Part shown: positions 19,886 to 30,492 of the stretch, piece after piece | Layout: every line of letters begins with the position of its first letter | Position numbering within the stretch: the stretch's first letter is position 1 | From: Tricholoma matsutake | Lineage: Eukaryota; Basidiomycota; Agaricomycetes; Agaricales; Tricholomataceae | Length of the DNA: 64,000 nt | Direction of reading: 5' to 3' | NCBI GenBank assembly: GCA_026075535.2 | Contig: AP026543.1 | Coordinates: 1,736,001 to 1,800,000 of the forward strand | Notes under the pieces: model-generated | Databases searched by the model: none | The model's input: only the letters and a program-made list of their open reading frames with translations | Told to the model about the DNA's origin: nothing | Program-made: the position numbers and the translations under genes

Positions 19886-20417
19886 CACACAATGCATCTA
19901 CAGCAGGTTTCTGTGCAGTGCAAACATTATGTAGTTCCTCCAACAGCAATCATGGAAGCTTAACATTGGACGCAATAACTTCATGCAGTTTAGGAGGAGT
20001 GCACAGTGTTATCAGCACAGCAGGGTGTAACAAATCAAATCCTTCATTTGTCAATGCAGTTCCATCTCATACATTTACAGTAATGTTGTTATGAAACATA
20101 AAAGGCAGTCCAAGGATAACTTGGTGACACAAGTTCAGGGCCATGAGGGTGCATACAGTTTGTGCAGAGTAGTAGCTATTAGGATCATGTAATTTAAGCT
20201 TAACCCAATGAGTCAGCAATATCAAACTCAATGAAGAAGGTTCATTGAAAAAGGCACCAGAGACAGGAAATTCTTGTGGTAGCGAGCATAGTCGAAGCTT
20301 AAGGCAAGATGCAAGTTCATGAGCAAATAGAACTATGTGTGAGCCATGGTCAATCAATGCTTCAATGTGTATGTGATCATGTGAAGAGGGATTATTGGCA
20401 ATGCAATGCCATATGAG
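19886..20417 (-). pseudogene. Gypsy D protease region
   Basis: Minus strand: ALIDHGSHIVLFAHELASCL, VSGAFF, LTHWVKLKLHDPNSYYSAQT, LCHQVILGLPFMFHNN and then TALTNEGFDLLHP. In this gypsy lineage the aspartic protease motif appears as 'LIDHGS'. The frame is cut at the left by TIR element 3 and at the right by gypsy B; gag of D is not present in the window. Confidence 0.75.
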
Positions 20418-20422
20418 GTGTG

Positions 20423-20708
20423 TATAAGGGCAACCTCAGCCTCTAGCAAAGGGAAATCTGAAGTTAAAATTATACTACATATTACAGGGATTGGGGCACA
20501 CCTAGCAAAGGGAAATCCAAAGAGAAAACTCTAAGGATCCCTTTGCCCAGTATATGTGAAGACAATGAAAATCAGATAATAACCTAAAAATAGAAAAGGC
20601 AGAGATAGGCAGATCAAGGCCACCGAATGACATTATACCAAGGGGTAGATGTTGGAAGGGGTGCTCTGCCTCTAAATATAAAAAGGGCACCCCCATAGTT
20701 CCCATACA
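20423..20708 (-). repeat. 3' LTR of gypsy B
   Basis: 286 bp, minus start TGTATGGGAACTATGG, end GGTTGCCCTTATA. Aligns with the LTR of A but lacks about 120 bp of U3 near the outer end. Followed inside by TTAGAGAGGAGGTGA (minus), the polypurine tract. Confidence 0.85.
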
Positions 20709-20779
20709 TCACCTCCTCTCTAAGATGCATCGCCCCAATGCATTCAAAATCACATATGACCAAAGTCCATAACTTGAAT

Positions 20780-22812
20780 GCAACACAGTGCAGCAGTGTG
20801 CCGTTGGTGGAATTCCTGGACTAACTGAGGGGCATTCACATCAGACTCTTTGACTCATGAGTTCTCCTCATACCCATAACCCTTCCAATGCACCAAATAC
20901 AGGAGTTTTCCTCAATGCAACCAGCTGTCCAAGATTGACTCAACTTTGTATTGGGGTTCTCCCTCAATCACTGTAGGTGGTGGTGGTGGGTGTGAATGGC
21001 ATCCTGGGAATGGATCTGGGGGAGTTGGAAGGAGTTTGACAAGATGGAAGACTGGGTGGAGTCTGGACATGGAGGCTGGGAGGCGTAGATGATAGGCATG
21101 CATTCCAACACACTTGATGATGGGGAAAGGTCCCAGGAAGCGATGAGCGAGTTTTTTGGATGGATGCATATGTCACTGGAGTCAAGATAAACTTGATCAT
21201 AAACTTTGTACTGAGGGGTCGGAGAATGGCATTGGTTGTAAAAGTGTGCCATGTCGTCCTTTGCCTTTGCCTCCTCCAAGCTATCCTGCATGCAGGCTGT
21301 GAACTCATTCACTGTCTCAATGTGTGAGGGAGTTGGGCGAGGTTCAAATTCCATGTGTGGATGTCATCCAGTGTCTAAGAGGAAAGGGGTCAGTTGAGTG
21401 GAAGCATGGACATGGTTGTTGTATCCAAACTCGGCCAAGGGGAGAAGATTGTCCCAATTGTCCTGGCATTCATTGACAAAGATGCAGATGTACTGCTCCA
21501 GTTCCTGATTGACTCACTCAATCTGGCCATTGGTTTGTGGGTGATAAGTGGTTGAAGCAAGGAGTTTGATTCCCAGGAGTCGGTACAGCTCAGGAGTGAA
21601 CTCTGCCATGAACTGAGGGCCACGATCAGAGAGGAAAGCACCAGGAAGTCCATGTAATTTCCACACATGGTGGAGGTAGAGTCAGGTGGCACCCAGGGCA
21701 CTGACAGTGGTGTGAGTGGGAATGAAGTGAGCACATTATCCCACTGAATCAACTGTGCACATCACTGCATCAAACCCATTTGACTCTGGCAACTCCACCA
21801 CAAAGTCGACACTGACAACATCCCAACAACTCTCTGGAACAGGAAGAGGGTATAGCTTGCCAATGGGTTTGCGATGAGGAATCTTGGTGCATAAGCAAAG
21901 GTCACAAGTGCAACAATACTGACCAATGAGCCATGATATTTGTGGCCACCAATAATTCCATGAGGTGAGCTCCAAGGTCTTCCAGCATCCAGAATGACCA
22001 GCAATCTGTGAGTAATGGTGTTGGAATATGATGCACCAGCAAAGGTCTGGGTCATTGAGGATATAGATGTGATCCCTGAAATACAACAAGTCCTCCTTTT
22101 CAGCCCACTCTGCTGCACGCAAGGAAAGGGTGGTTCCATTCCTCAGTTCTTTAACAGCTTGGGCAACAACATCCTCATGTAAACTGCTATGGTTTGCACA
22201 TAGAATGTCACATAGAATGTCCCACTCCTTGCCCTGGGGTGCGATGCCTTCCAGTGCCCAAATGGTGAACAGGTCTGGCTGCAACAACACAATGTTTTGG
22301 TTGTCATCGCTGCCATCCCCATGGTCTGCACATTGGGAGAGGGCATCGGTCTTCCCCATGCGACCTGGACAGTGGTGCAAGGAGAAGTCGAATCTGGATA
22401 GATACAGGGACCAACAAGCTTGATGACAGTTCAATTTCTTGGCCATCATAAAGTACTCAAGATCCTTGTGATCCATCCAAATTTCCACCTTGTGTTGGGC
22501 ACCCTCAAGGAAGTGTCCCCACTCCTCAAGCGCACGCATTATCCCCAACATCTGCTTGTCATGGATCTTGTAATTTTGCTCTACAGCACTAAGGCTTTTG
22601 GAGTAGAACACAACAGGATGCCACTTCTGGTCCTCCAGAGACTGCTGAGACAACACAGCACCCATTGCAAAGTCAGAACTGTCAGCTTCTACATGAAAAG
22701 GATGCAAATTGTCAGCAAAGGTAAGAATGGGAGTGGAAGTGACCATCTCCTTAAGCTTTTTGAATGCCTCCTGTTGTGCATTATTCCACCTCCATGCCTC
22801 CTCTCCTGTCAA
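20780..22812 (-). pseudogene. Gypsy B RNase H, integrase and chromodomain
   Basis: A 358-codon frame (22812-21736) is the longest surviving pol piece: RNase H (HVEADSSDFAMGAVLSQQ, IHDKQMLGIMRALEEW, KKLNCHQACWSLYLSRFDF), the H2C2 zinc-binding part (HHYSQIAGHSGCWKTLE, YWWPQISWLIGQYCCTCDLC) and the first catalytic strand of integrase (CWDVVSVDFVVELPESNGFD) ending at a TGA after TVDSVG. Continuation in other frames gives FLVNECQ.., EFGYNNHVHASTQLTPFLLD and the chromodomain EPQYKVESILDSWL..GKLLYLVHWKGYGYEENS. At least four stops lie downstream. Confidence 0.9.
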
Positions 22813-22839
22813 GTTGAACAGTGGTCATGCATGATGTGA

Positions 22840-24160
22840 GAAATCCTTGATAAAACACCGATAGAAATTGATGAAGCCCAGGAAAGACTGCACCTCTTTC
22901 TTGTTCATGGGCATTGGCCAAGCTGTGACCCCATTCACCTTAATAGGATCCATCTCCACCTGACCCTCCACGATAATCAGGCCAAGGTACTTGATCTTGG
23001 TCTTCTCAAACTCGCACTTGTCCTGATGAAGATAGAGTTTGTACCGTCAAAGCCATTCTAGGACAAGGTGCATGATGTGACACTGCTCTTCAACCATGCG
23101 AGTGAAGATGAGGATGTCATCGAGATAGATGCAAACAATGCCTTCAAGGATGAGGTTGTGGAAAATATCATTCATCATGGTCTGAAAGGTGGCAGGACTG
23201 TTAGTAAGGCCAAAGAACCTGACAAGCAGTTCAAAAAGACCACAGTTGGTACAAAAGGTTGCCTTCCACTCATCTCCCTCCTTTATCCTCACATTATTGT
23301 AGCCCCAACAGACGTTGAGCTTGGTGAAGTATTGGGCTCCATGGAGCTGGTTCACGAGTTTGGAGATGAGAGGTAATGGATAGCGATTTTTGACCGTGAT
23401 GTCATTGAGCCTTCTGTAGTCTTGAACTGGTTGAAGTGAGCCTGGCTATCCTTCTTCTTGACAAAAAAAAAAGGAGAGGCCATGGGTGACTTCGATGGTC
23501 AAATACATCCAGAGGTCAGGTGCTCATCGATGAACTGGTCAAGCTGTCACTGTTCTTCAGGAGAGAGAGGATAGACCTTGCAGGATGAAGGGGTTGCACT
23601 GGGGGTGAGTTTGATCACATGATCCCATGGCTTGCGCATAGTCGAATGATTCCTTGGAGAACACATCTCCAAACTCATGGAGATGAGGGAGCAAGGAATT
23701 AGTAGAGGATTTACCAGCATTGTTTTTGTGGAAGGCCTTGGTGAGGCATTGGGATATGTTCAATGTAGCACACACCTCATGTGATGGACAAATCGCAGTG
23801 TAGAAGATCCAATCACCTTCCTCAACTTCCTCTGGCTCCTCCTCATCATCATCCGAATCCAGCATCAGATCAGGAACCCCTTCCAACTCCACTTCAGGTA
23901 TAGGCAGGGGTCTGGCATGACACTTCTGAGTACATCATATCATGGCCTTCTGTCCATGAAATTCTTGCCTGGCTTCTGTGAAACAAGTATGACAGTGGGA
24001 TGGACATCAGCTCATGGTAACCTCCCTGGTATGCCAGTTGACCTCTGGGTTATGCTCTCAAAGCCACGGATAGCCCAAAATCACCTTCTGCTTTTCTACT
24101 TGAGTGACAGCAAAAAGGGCATGCTCACTATGATCTTTGTAATGGAGGACCAGGTCTACA
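22840..24160 (-). pseudogene. Gypsy B reverse transcriptase
   Basis: Parallel to A: acidic linker LMLDSDDDEEEPEEVEEGDW, a TGA after [19 protein letters not shown] (with an A-run of about 10 at 23,461-23,472), [36 protein letters not shown] and active site [11 protein letters not shown]. Stops at 23,499-23,501 and others are at positions where the family has arginine CGA. Confidence 0.85.
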
Positions 24161-24165
24161 ACCTC

Positions 24166-24594
24166 TCAGATGGCACCAGCTTCATTTTGGGACCCATCCA
24201 CATTATACACAGGTACCGGACATGAGAGTGAGCAAGTATTTAGGTGATGTTGTTGTGCAAGATGGGCATTGATGAAGAGACTGGTCGCACCAGAGTCCAG
24301 GAGCGCAGAGACACTGAGTATCTGTCCAGTGTTGGTCATCTGCAGTTTGATTGCTAGGTTCAAGGAATGTGTAGAGGGAGTGGATGCAACAATATATTTG
24401 CATGGTAGTTTATGCTCCCATGATTTAATTTTGGGGTGTGGAGCAGAGGGAGAGATGGGAAGAGCAGGTACATCTTCAGCCAACTTCCAAAGGTCAGAGA
24501 GGGGAACAGTCACAGAAATGGATTCATTCTCTGGGGATTCAACTGACAAGACTTCAAAGTGGTTATGGACAGGCAGTGAGGGCATATGATTCAC
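24166..24594 (-). pseudogene. Gypsy B protease
   Basis: A 142-codon frame with LPVHNHFEVLSVESPENES, KLPCKYIVASTPSTHSLNLA, the aspartic protease motif ALLDSGATSLFIN and LSCPVPVYNVDGSQNEAGAI. The active-site triad DSG is intact, but the frame is isolated from gag and RT by stops. Confidence 0.85.
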
Positions 24595-25190
24595 TCACTG
24601 TGAATAGAAAAATCATGCTCCTCTACAACTTCTGACTTGATCTCCTCTGCAACCTGATCCTTTGCTTTCTTGACATCTACAAGCGCCAACAAGTCTTGGA
24701 GGAGTTCATCTTGCCCCTTGGGGGTGAGCATGTGGATATCCTGATTATGGGGACACACTCCAGCCCTGTGCCCAGTTTCCCCACAGTGGTAGCAGAGATC
24801 CAACCTACATGCATGGCTGCAGGCCACATCAACATCCATTGGTACTGGGATATTGACAGCTGGTGTGGGAGTCTGACAAACAGGAATGGGGTTAAGGCGG
24901 GGAAGGGTTCAATTGAAGGTGTAGGGCACATGAGTGGTAGTTGGGGCATGGAATGCAGTGTTAGATGCTGCATTTGTGAGTCGGTTCTCGTCACAGAGTG
25001 AAGCAGCTTCATACCAAGCATAGATATCATCGTCTGCTGGGCACCCTTCCAACATCTGTGCAATCTGGTCCTAAATCTCTTGATTGAGGCCCCATCAGAA
25101 CTTCACCACCACTGGTAGCCCACTCCCATATCTTGCCATGTCCACCAAATCCTTAAACTCATTGATATAATTGTCCACAGATCAACGTTG
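24591..25190 (-). pseudogene. Gypsy B gag, C-terminal part with zinc knuckle
   Basis: Contains the CCHC knuckle CYHCGETGHRAGVC (C-X2-C-X4-H-X4-C all present) and the following QDELLQDLLALVDVKKAKD. Upstream the capsid part continues in other frames to 25,190, where an LTR-like insertion cuts it; the rest of gag resumes at 27,132. Confidence 0.85.
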
Positions 25191-26355
25191 ATGATACTCA
25201 ACCTGGGAAAACCACCAAAACAGCCAATGAGGCAACTGATGATATTTGCATGAGTCAGAGGAAGGGTGTGAGATGTTCCAAATGTTCATGGTCCAACCTA
25301 TAGGAAGACAACTAGTTGTTACTAGTCATAAAGGTAGTTCTATAAGACAGAAAGGTATTTGGCATGGAGTATCGATCGATATTGAGGATGATCGATGATA
25401 TCGATGAATGGTTGATGTGTGAAGTCTGAGGACCTTTTGATAGGTCAATAGTATACGAAGGCTATAACTGATGGCTAGGAAGTATCAGGATGGTTACTAG
25501 TGCTGACAATAAGAAGGTCAAAAGAGGATTGAGGACAAGGATGATCGCAGAGGTTTCTTGTTGATTGAGAAAACTTGTAGAAGCTTAGATTGTTTTAGAG
25601 AATAGATCAGATTCTTAGAACTGTATATGAGGCAATATGTGAAGACAATTTCTTGTCATTTCCCAGTGGATACTACAGAGTTTTATATGTATAAAGAAAC
25701 TTCCTAAAATGGTATAAGAAACATGTGTAGAACATGAGGCAAAAGATATGAGTTAAGACACGAGGCCAAAAGGAGACTGGAATCTGAACAAGAAAGAGAT
25801 ATATCATATGATGAAGGAGTAATAAAGGGTATAGAACTAAAAAGAGGCTGTTGTTTGTGTATAAACCATGCTAAGTCTCACAATAATCCGTCCAGTGGGT
25901 TCTGTATGCGATAGGGACTTGGAACAAGGCTGACCTACTATCAGCAGGTTTGGGCACAAGTTGGAATACTTCCTGGCATATGGTATTCCACTATTTAGAT
26001 AACAAATGCAGCACCCAATGTCGCTCATAGTCTCTCAATATCAATTGATAGCACTCAATGATGGTCGATGATGGTTGACGATGTTTGATCATGGTCACAG
26101 TTGTTCGAAGTTGATCAGGGATATTCAATGGTCATTCAGAGCGACTCAGGGGCTTTCGAGGTAGTCCTAAGGTTGTGTGATGTGGTTTCTCAGTACAATC
26201 AATGTTGCTGGTGATGTTTCAATGCAGTCAATATGATATCACAATCAATAGACTGGGTTGCACTGCATCTGGGACATTGTAGGAGTTAGCTGATGTAATT
26301 AGAATGTGGTTGAAATGGTGAATTGGCCTTTGAGCTGAGGAGACAACCTATCCTG
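25191..26355 (+). repeat. LTR-like insertion in gypsy B gag
   Basis: Comparison with gypsy A near 13,120-13,145 shows about 1.16 kb of extra DNA between CAGATCAACGT and GGTGGTAAGAGG. It starts TGATGATACTCAACCTGGG, like 15,701, and shares with 30,516-31,000 the order GTGAAGACAAT, a TATATGTATAAAG-type box, and GAACATGAGGCAA. No coding sequence. Probably a solo LTR; no clear target duplication. Confidence 0.5.
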
Positions 26356-26378
26356 GTGGTAAGAGGATGACTTGAGTC

Positions 26379-27131
26379 TAGTGCTTAAAAGTCTGGTCCA
26401 CTCCCAGTTCTCACACTATTTTTGGCAAGACCAGAACTGGACTGGTCCTTCATAAAAGGAAATAACCAAATAACCAGACCAGAACCACAAAAAACCACAA
26501 AAAACCGGTCCTAACCAGTCATGACCGGTTTTACTAAAAGCCAGTAAGACTGATGTACAAAGTGGAAATAACTGCTCAGAAACACTTGTGGGCAACCTAC
26601 CCATAGTAATTCCCTTGAAACCGGTCAAAAAATTAAGCAGATTGGTGAAGAATTGAATGAGATATCACCAAAAACAAGTTTCCCAATGTGACTGGTTTTA
26701 CTAAAAGCCAGTAGGACTGATGTATGAAGTGGGAATAACTGCTCAAAACCACTTGTGGGGAACCTACCAATAGTAATTCCCTTGAAACTGGTCAAAAGAT
26801 TAAGCAGATCGGTGAAGAATTGAGTGAGATATCACCAAAGACGGGTTTCACAACCTGAAACCTGATCGGGAAACTCATGTATGGTGATATCTCACTCAAT
26901 TCTTCACTGATTTGCTTAATTTTTTGACCAGTTTCAAGGTAATTACAAGAGGATTATGTGGCTGTGCTTAACCGGTTATGACTTGTCAGGACTGGTCTTG
27001 TAGGACCGGTCTTTTGCAGTTTTCTAACTTAAAATTTGAAAAAACTGGACTGATGGTCCAGTTCTTTCTGGTCCTGGTCCAGTCCAGTTCCAGTTATTTT
27101 CCAGTCACATGGACTGGACCTTTAAGCACTA
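26379..27131. mobile_element. 753-bp hAT-like MITE in gypsy B gag
   Basis: Terminal inverted repeats TAGTGCTTAAARGTCYRGTCC at both ends and an 8-bp target duplication CTTGAGTC (26371-26378 and 27132-27139), with the empty site visible in gypsy A near 13,150. Inside, a block of about 150 bp is repeated in tandem (about 26,525 and 26,690) and partly inverted at about 26,875-26,940 (GATATCTCACTCAATTCTTC). No transposase. Confidence 0.85.
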
Positions 27132-27767
27132 CTTGAGTCATGTCACTGCTCAGTGGTGATCATTGAGGGGACAAAAGTGGTGTACAAACTTGGCTCAAAA
27201 GTCACCCCAAGTGGAGAAAGGTAGAGAACTGAGTTCTTTAGTTTGATGCAGAATATGGTCCACATAGAAATAGGCGCATTCAGATTTCATGTATGTGAAG
27301 GCCCAATAAATCTTTGCAGCCTCATCGATGAATTGATGTGACTGGAGACTGATGTATAACTCACAGGAATTAAGGAATGCACCTCCCTGTGCACATGCAC
27401 CATTAAATTCAGTGGGGGGAGACGGTTTGATCTGGGCACACTCTTCAGTGGGCATGTTTGGCAGCACGTCGTTGTTGGGTGCACTTGGAGTTGCAATGGG
27501 GGGAATATTAGTCATAGGGTTAGTCTGGAGGGTCCTGATGAAGTTTTCAATCGTAGATTTAACTGAATCAATCTGCGTGCATATTCCAGAAATATTGCTT
27601 TCAAGCACGCCGAGGTGCTCTGATGTGTCCATGTTGCTAGGGGGTGTGTTTGGCAAAAATGGCAGCACAGTAAAGGCAGGACTGTCTGGAACAGTGTGTA
27701 GGGAATCTGTGGAGCTTTGGAAAGTGTCATACACTCTGTACCTACCTATCTTGGACAGTGCATTCAT
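27132..27767 (-). pseudogene. Gypsy B gag, N-terminal part
   Basis: Starts at the first in-frame ATG (MNALSKIGRYRVYD) and keeps 190 codons including MDTSEHLGVLESNISGICTQ (coiled-coil-like), SPPTEFNGACAQGGAFLNSC and IYWAFTYMKSECAYFYVDHI, the usual capsid start in this family. The open frame extends upstream through the primer site into the LTR without a stop but without an ATG. The MITE cuts it at its 3' side. Confidence 0.85.
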
Positions 27768-27797
27768 GATTTCGGGCCTTAGGAGAGAGTTTTCTAC

Positions 27798-28047
27798 TAT
27801 AAGGGCAACCTCAGCCTCTAGCAAAGGGAAATCCAAAGTTAAAATTATACTACATATTACAGGGATTGGGGCACACCTAGCAAAGGGAAATCCAAAGAGA
27901 AAACTCTAAGGATCCCTTTGCCAATGCCCAGTATATGTGAAGACAACAAAAATCAAATAATAACCTAAAAATAGAAAAGGCAGAGATAGGCAGATCAAGG
28001 CCACCAAATGACATCATACCAAGGGGTAGATGTTGGAAGGGGTGCTC
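27798..28047 (-). repeat. Truncated 5' LTR of gypsy B (left inverted arm)
   Basis: 250 bp of the LTR from its inner end TATAAGGG up to GGGGTGCTC; the outer about 36 bp is missing and the sequence passes into pol of fragment C in opposite orientation. A self-priming match exists here too: AGAGTTTTCT at 27,786-27,795 and its complement at 27,898-27,907. Confidence 0.85.
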
Positions 28048-28049
28048 CA

Positions 28050-30241
28050 ATGAACTTGGAAGTGTCATGCCAGACCCCTGCCTATACCTGAAGTGGAGTT
28101 GGAAGGGGTTCCTGATCTGATGCCGGACTCAGATGATGATGATGAGGAGCCAGAGGAAGTGGAGGAATGTGATCAGATCTTCTACACTGTGATTCATCCA
28201 TTGCACAAGGTGTGTGCTACATCAAACATATCCCAACACCTCGCCGAGGCCTTCCACAAAAACAATGCTGCTAAATCCTCTACTAATTCCTTGCTCCCTC
28301 ATCTCCATGAGTTTGGAGACGTGTTCTCCAAGGAATCGTTCGACTCTCTCCCTGCATGCAAGCCATGGGATCATGCGATTGAACTCACCCCCAGTGCAAC
28401 CCCTTCATCCTGCAAGGTCTATCCTCTCTCTCCTGAAGAACAATGACAGCTTGACCAGTTCATCAATGAGCACCTGGCCTCTGGATGTATTTGACCATCA
28501 AAGTCACCCATGGCCTCTCCTTTTTTCTTTGTCAAGAAGAAGGATGGCTCACTTCGACCAGTTCAAGACTACAGAAGGCTCAATGACATCATGGTCAAAA
28601 ATTGCTACCCATTACCTCTCATCTCTGAACTCATGAACCAGTGCCATGGAGCCCGATACTTCACCAAGCTCAACATCCATTGGGGCTACAATAATGTGAG
28701 GATAAAGGAGGGAGATGAGTGGAAGGCAGCCTTTTGTACCAACCATGGTCTTTTTGAACTGCTCATCATGTTCTTTGGCCTTACTAATAGTCCTGCCACC
28801 TTTCAGACCATGATGAATGACATTTTCCATGACCTCATCCTCAAAGGTGTTGTCTGCATCTATCTCGATGACATCCTCATCTTCACTCGCATGGTTGAAG
28901 AGCACCATCGCATCACGTGCCTCATCCTAGAATGGCTTCGACGGTACAAACTCTACCTTCATCAGGACAAGTGCAAGTTTGAGAAGACCAAGATTGAGTA
29001 CCTTGGCCTGATTATCTTGGAGGGTCAGGTGGAGATGGATCCTATCGAGGTGAATGGGGTCATGGCTTGGCCGATGCCCACAAACAAGAGAGAGGTGCAG
29101 TCTTTCCTGGGCTTCATCAATTTCTATCGGTGTCTTATCAAGGATTTCTCACATCATGCATGACCACTGTTCAACTTGACAGGAAAGGAGGCATGGAGGT
29201 GGGATAATGCACAACAGGAGGCATTCAAAAAGCTTAAGGAGATGGTCACTTCTGCTCCCATTCTTACCTTTGCTGATGATTCACATCCTTTTTGTGTAGA
29301 AGCCAACAGTTCTGACTTTGCAATGGGTGCCGTGTTGTCTCAGCAGTCTCCGGAGGACCAGAAGTGGCATCCTGTTGCATTCTACTCCAAAAGCCTTAGT
29401 GCTGTAGAGCAAAATTACAAGATCCATGACAAGGAGATGTTGGCAATAATGTGTGCACTTGAGGAGTGGCGACACTTCCTTGAGGGTGCCCAACACAAGG
29501 TAGAAATTTGGATGAATCACAAGGATCTTGAGTACTTTATGATGGCCAAGAAATTGAACCGTCGTCAAGCTTGTTGGTCCCTGTATCTATCCAGATTTGA
29601 CTTCTCCTTGCACCACCATCTGGGTCGCAGCATGGGGAAGACCAATGCCCTCTCCTGACGTGCAGACCATGGGGATGGCAGCAATGACAACCAAAACATT
29701 GTGTTGTTGCAGCCTGACCTGTTCACCATTCGGGCACTGGAAGGCATCACACCCCAGGGTGAGGAGCGGGACATCCTATGTGACATTCATCGCGCAAACC
29801 GTAGCGGTTTACATGAGGATGTTGTTGCCTGAGCTGTTAAAGAACTGAGAAATGGATCCACCCTTTCCTTGCATGCAGCAGAGTGGGCTGAAAAGGAGAA
29901 CTTGTTGTATTTCAGGGATCGCATCTATGTCCCCAATGACCCAGACCTTCTCTGGCACATCATATCCCAACACCATGACTCACAGATTGCTGGTCATCCT
30001 GCACACTAGAAGACCTTGGAGCTCACCTCACGGAATTATTGGTGGCCACAAATATCATGGCTCATTGGTCAGTATTGTTGCACTTGTGACCTTTGCTTAT
30101 GCACCAAGATTCCTCCTCGCAAACCCATTGGCGAGCTACACCCTCTTCCTGTTCCAGAGAGTTGTTGGGATGTTGTCAGTGTCAACTTTGTAGTGGAGTT
30201 GCCAGAGTCAAATGGGTTTGATGCGGTGATCTGCACAGTTG
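28050..30241 (+). pseudogene. Gypsy fragment C: RT, RNase H and start of integrase, plus orientation
   Basis: One reading frame runs from 28,093 to about 30,000 interrupted only by point stops: acidic linker, [60 protein letters not shown], active site [11 protein letters not shown], RNase H CVEANSSDFAMGAVLSQQ, and integrase YWWPQISWLIGQYCCTC, SCWDVVSVNFVVELPESNGF. Stops: TGA at 28,444, 28,492, 29,161, 29,656 and 29,830, TAG near 30,008. Four of the TGAs have a clear arginine or CAA counterpart in copies A or B. Integrase is cut at 30,241, directly joined to an LTR piece. Confidence 0.9.
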
Positions 30242-30243
30242 AT

Positions 30244-30492
30244 GCACCCCTTCCAACATCTACCCCTTGGTATGACATCATTCAGCGGCCTTGGTCTGCC
30301 TATCTCTGCCTTTTCTATTTTTAGGTTATTATTTGATTTTTGTTGTCTTCACATATACTGGGCATCGGCAAAGGGATCCTTAGAGTTTTCTCTTCAGATT
30401 TGCCTTTGATAGGTGCATCCCCAATCCTTGTAATATGTAGTATAATTTTAACTTTGGATTTCCCTTTGCTAGAGGCTGAGGTTGCCCTTATA
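30244..30492 (+). repeat. Right inverted LTR arm next to fragment C
   Basis: 249 bp, reverse complement of 27,798-28,047 with few differences, starting GCACCCCTTCCAACATC and ending GCCCTTATA. It is truncated at the same LTR position as the left arm. Confidence 0.85.

Larger units (their letters stand above)
20423..28047 (-). mobile_element. Ty3/gypsy chromovirus B with two secondary insertions
   Basis: Same family as A, minus orientation, 3' LTR 20423-20708 and incomplete 5' LTR 27798-28047. Body: chromodomain and integrase, RNase H, RT, protease, zinc knuckle, gag. Gag is interrupted by an LTR-like insertion (25191-about 26355) and, 15-20 bp further, by a hAT-like MITE (26379-27131). No target duplication is seen at the outer ends because the right end was rearranged with fragment C. 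The element sits in protease/gag of gypsy D. Confidence 0.85.

Noticed and set aside
27768..27836. Gag start codon inside the LTR
   Set aside because: The open frame extends there, but the apparent start is TTG in B and GTG in A; no ATG exists in frame upstream of MNALSKIG.
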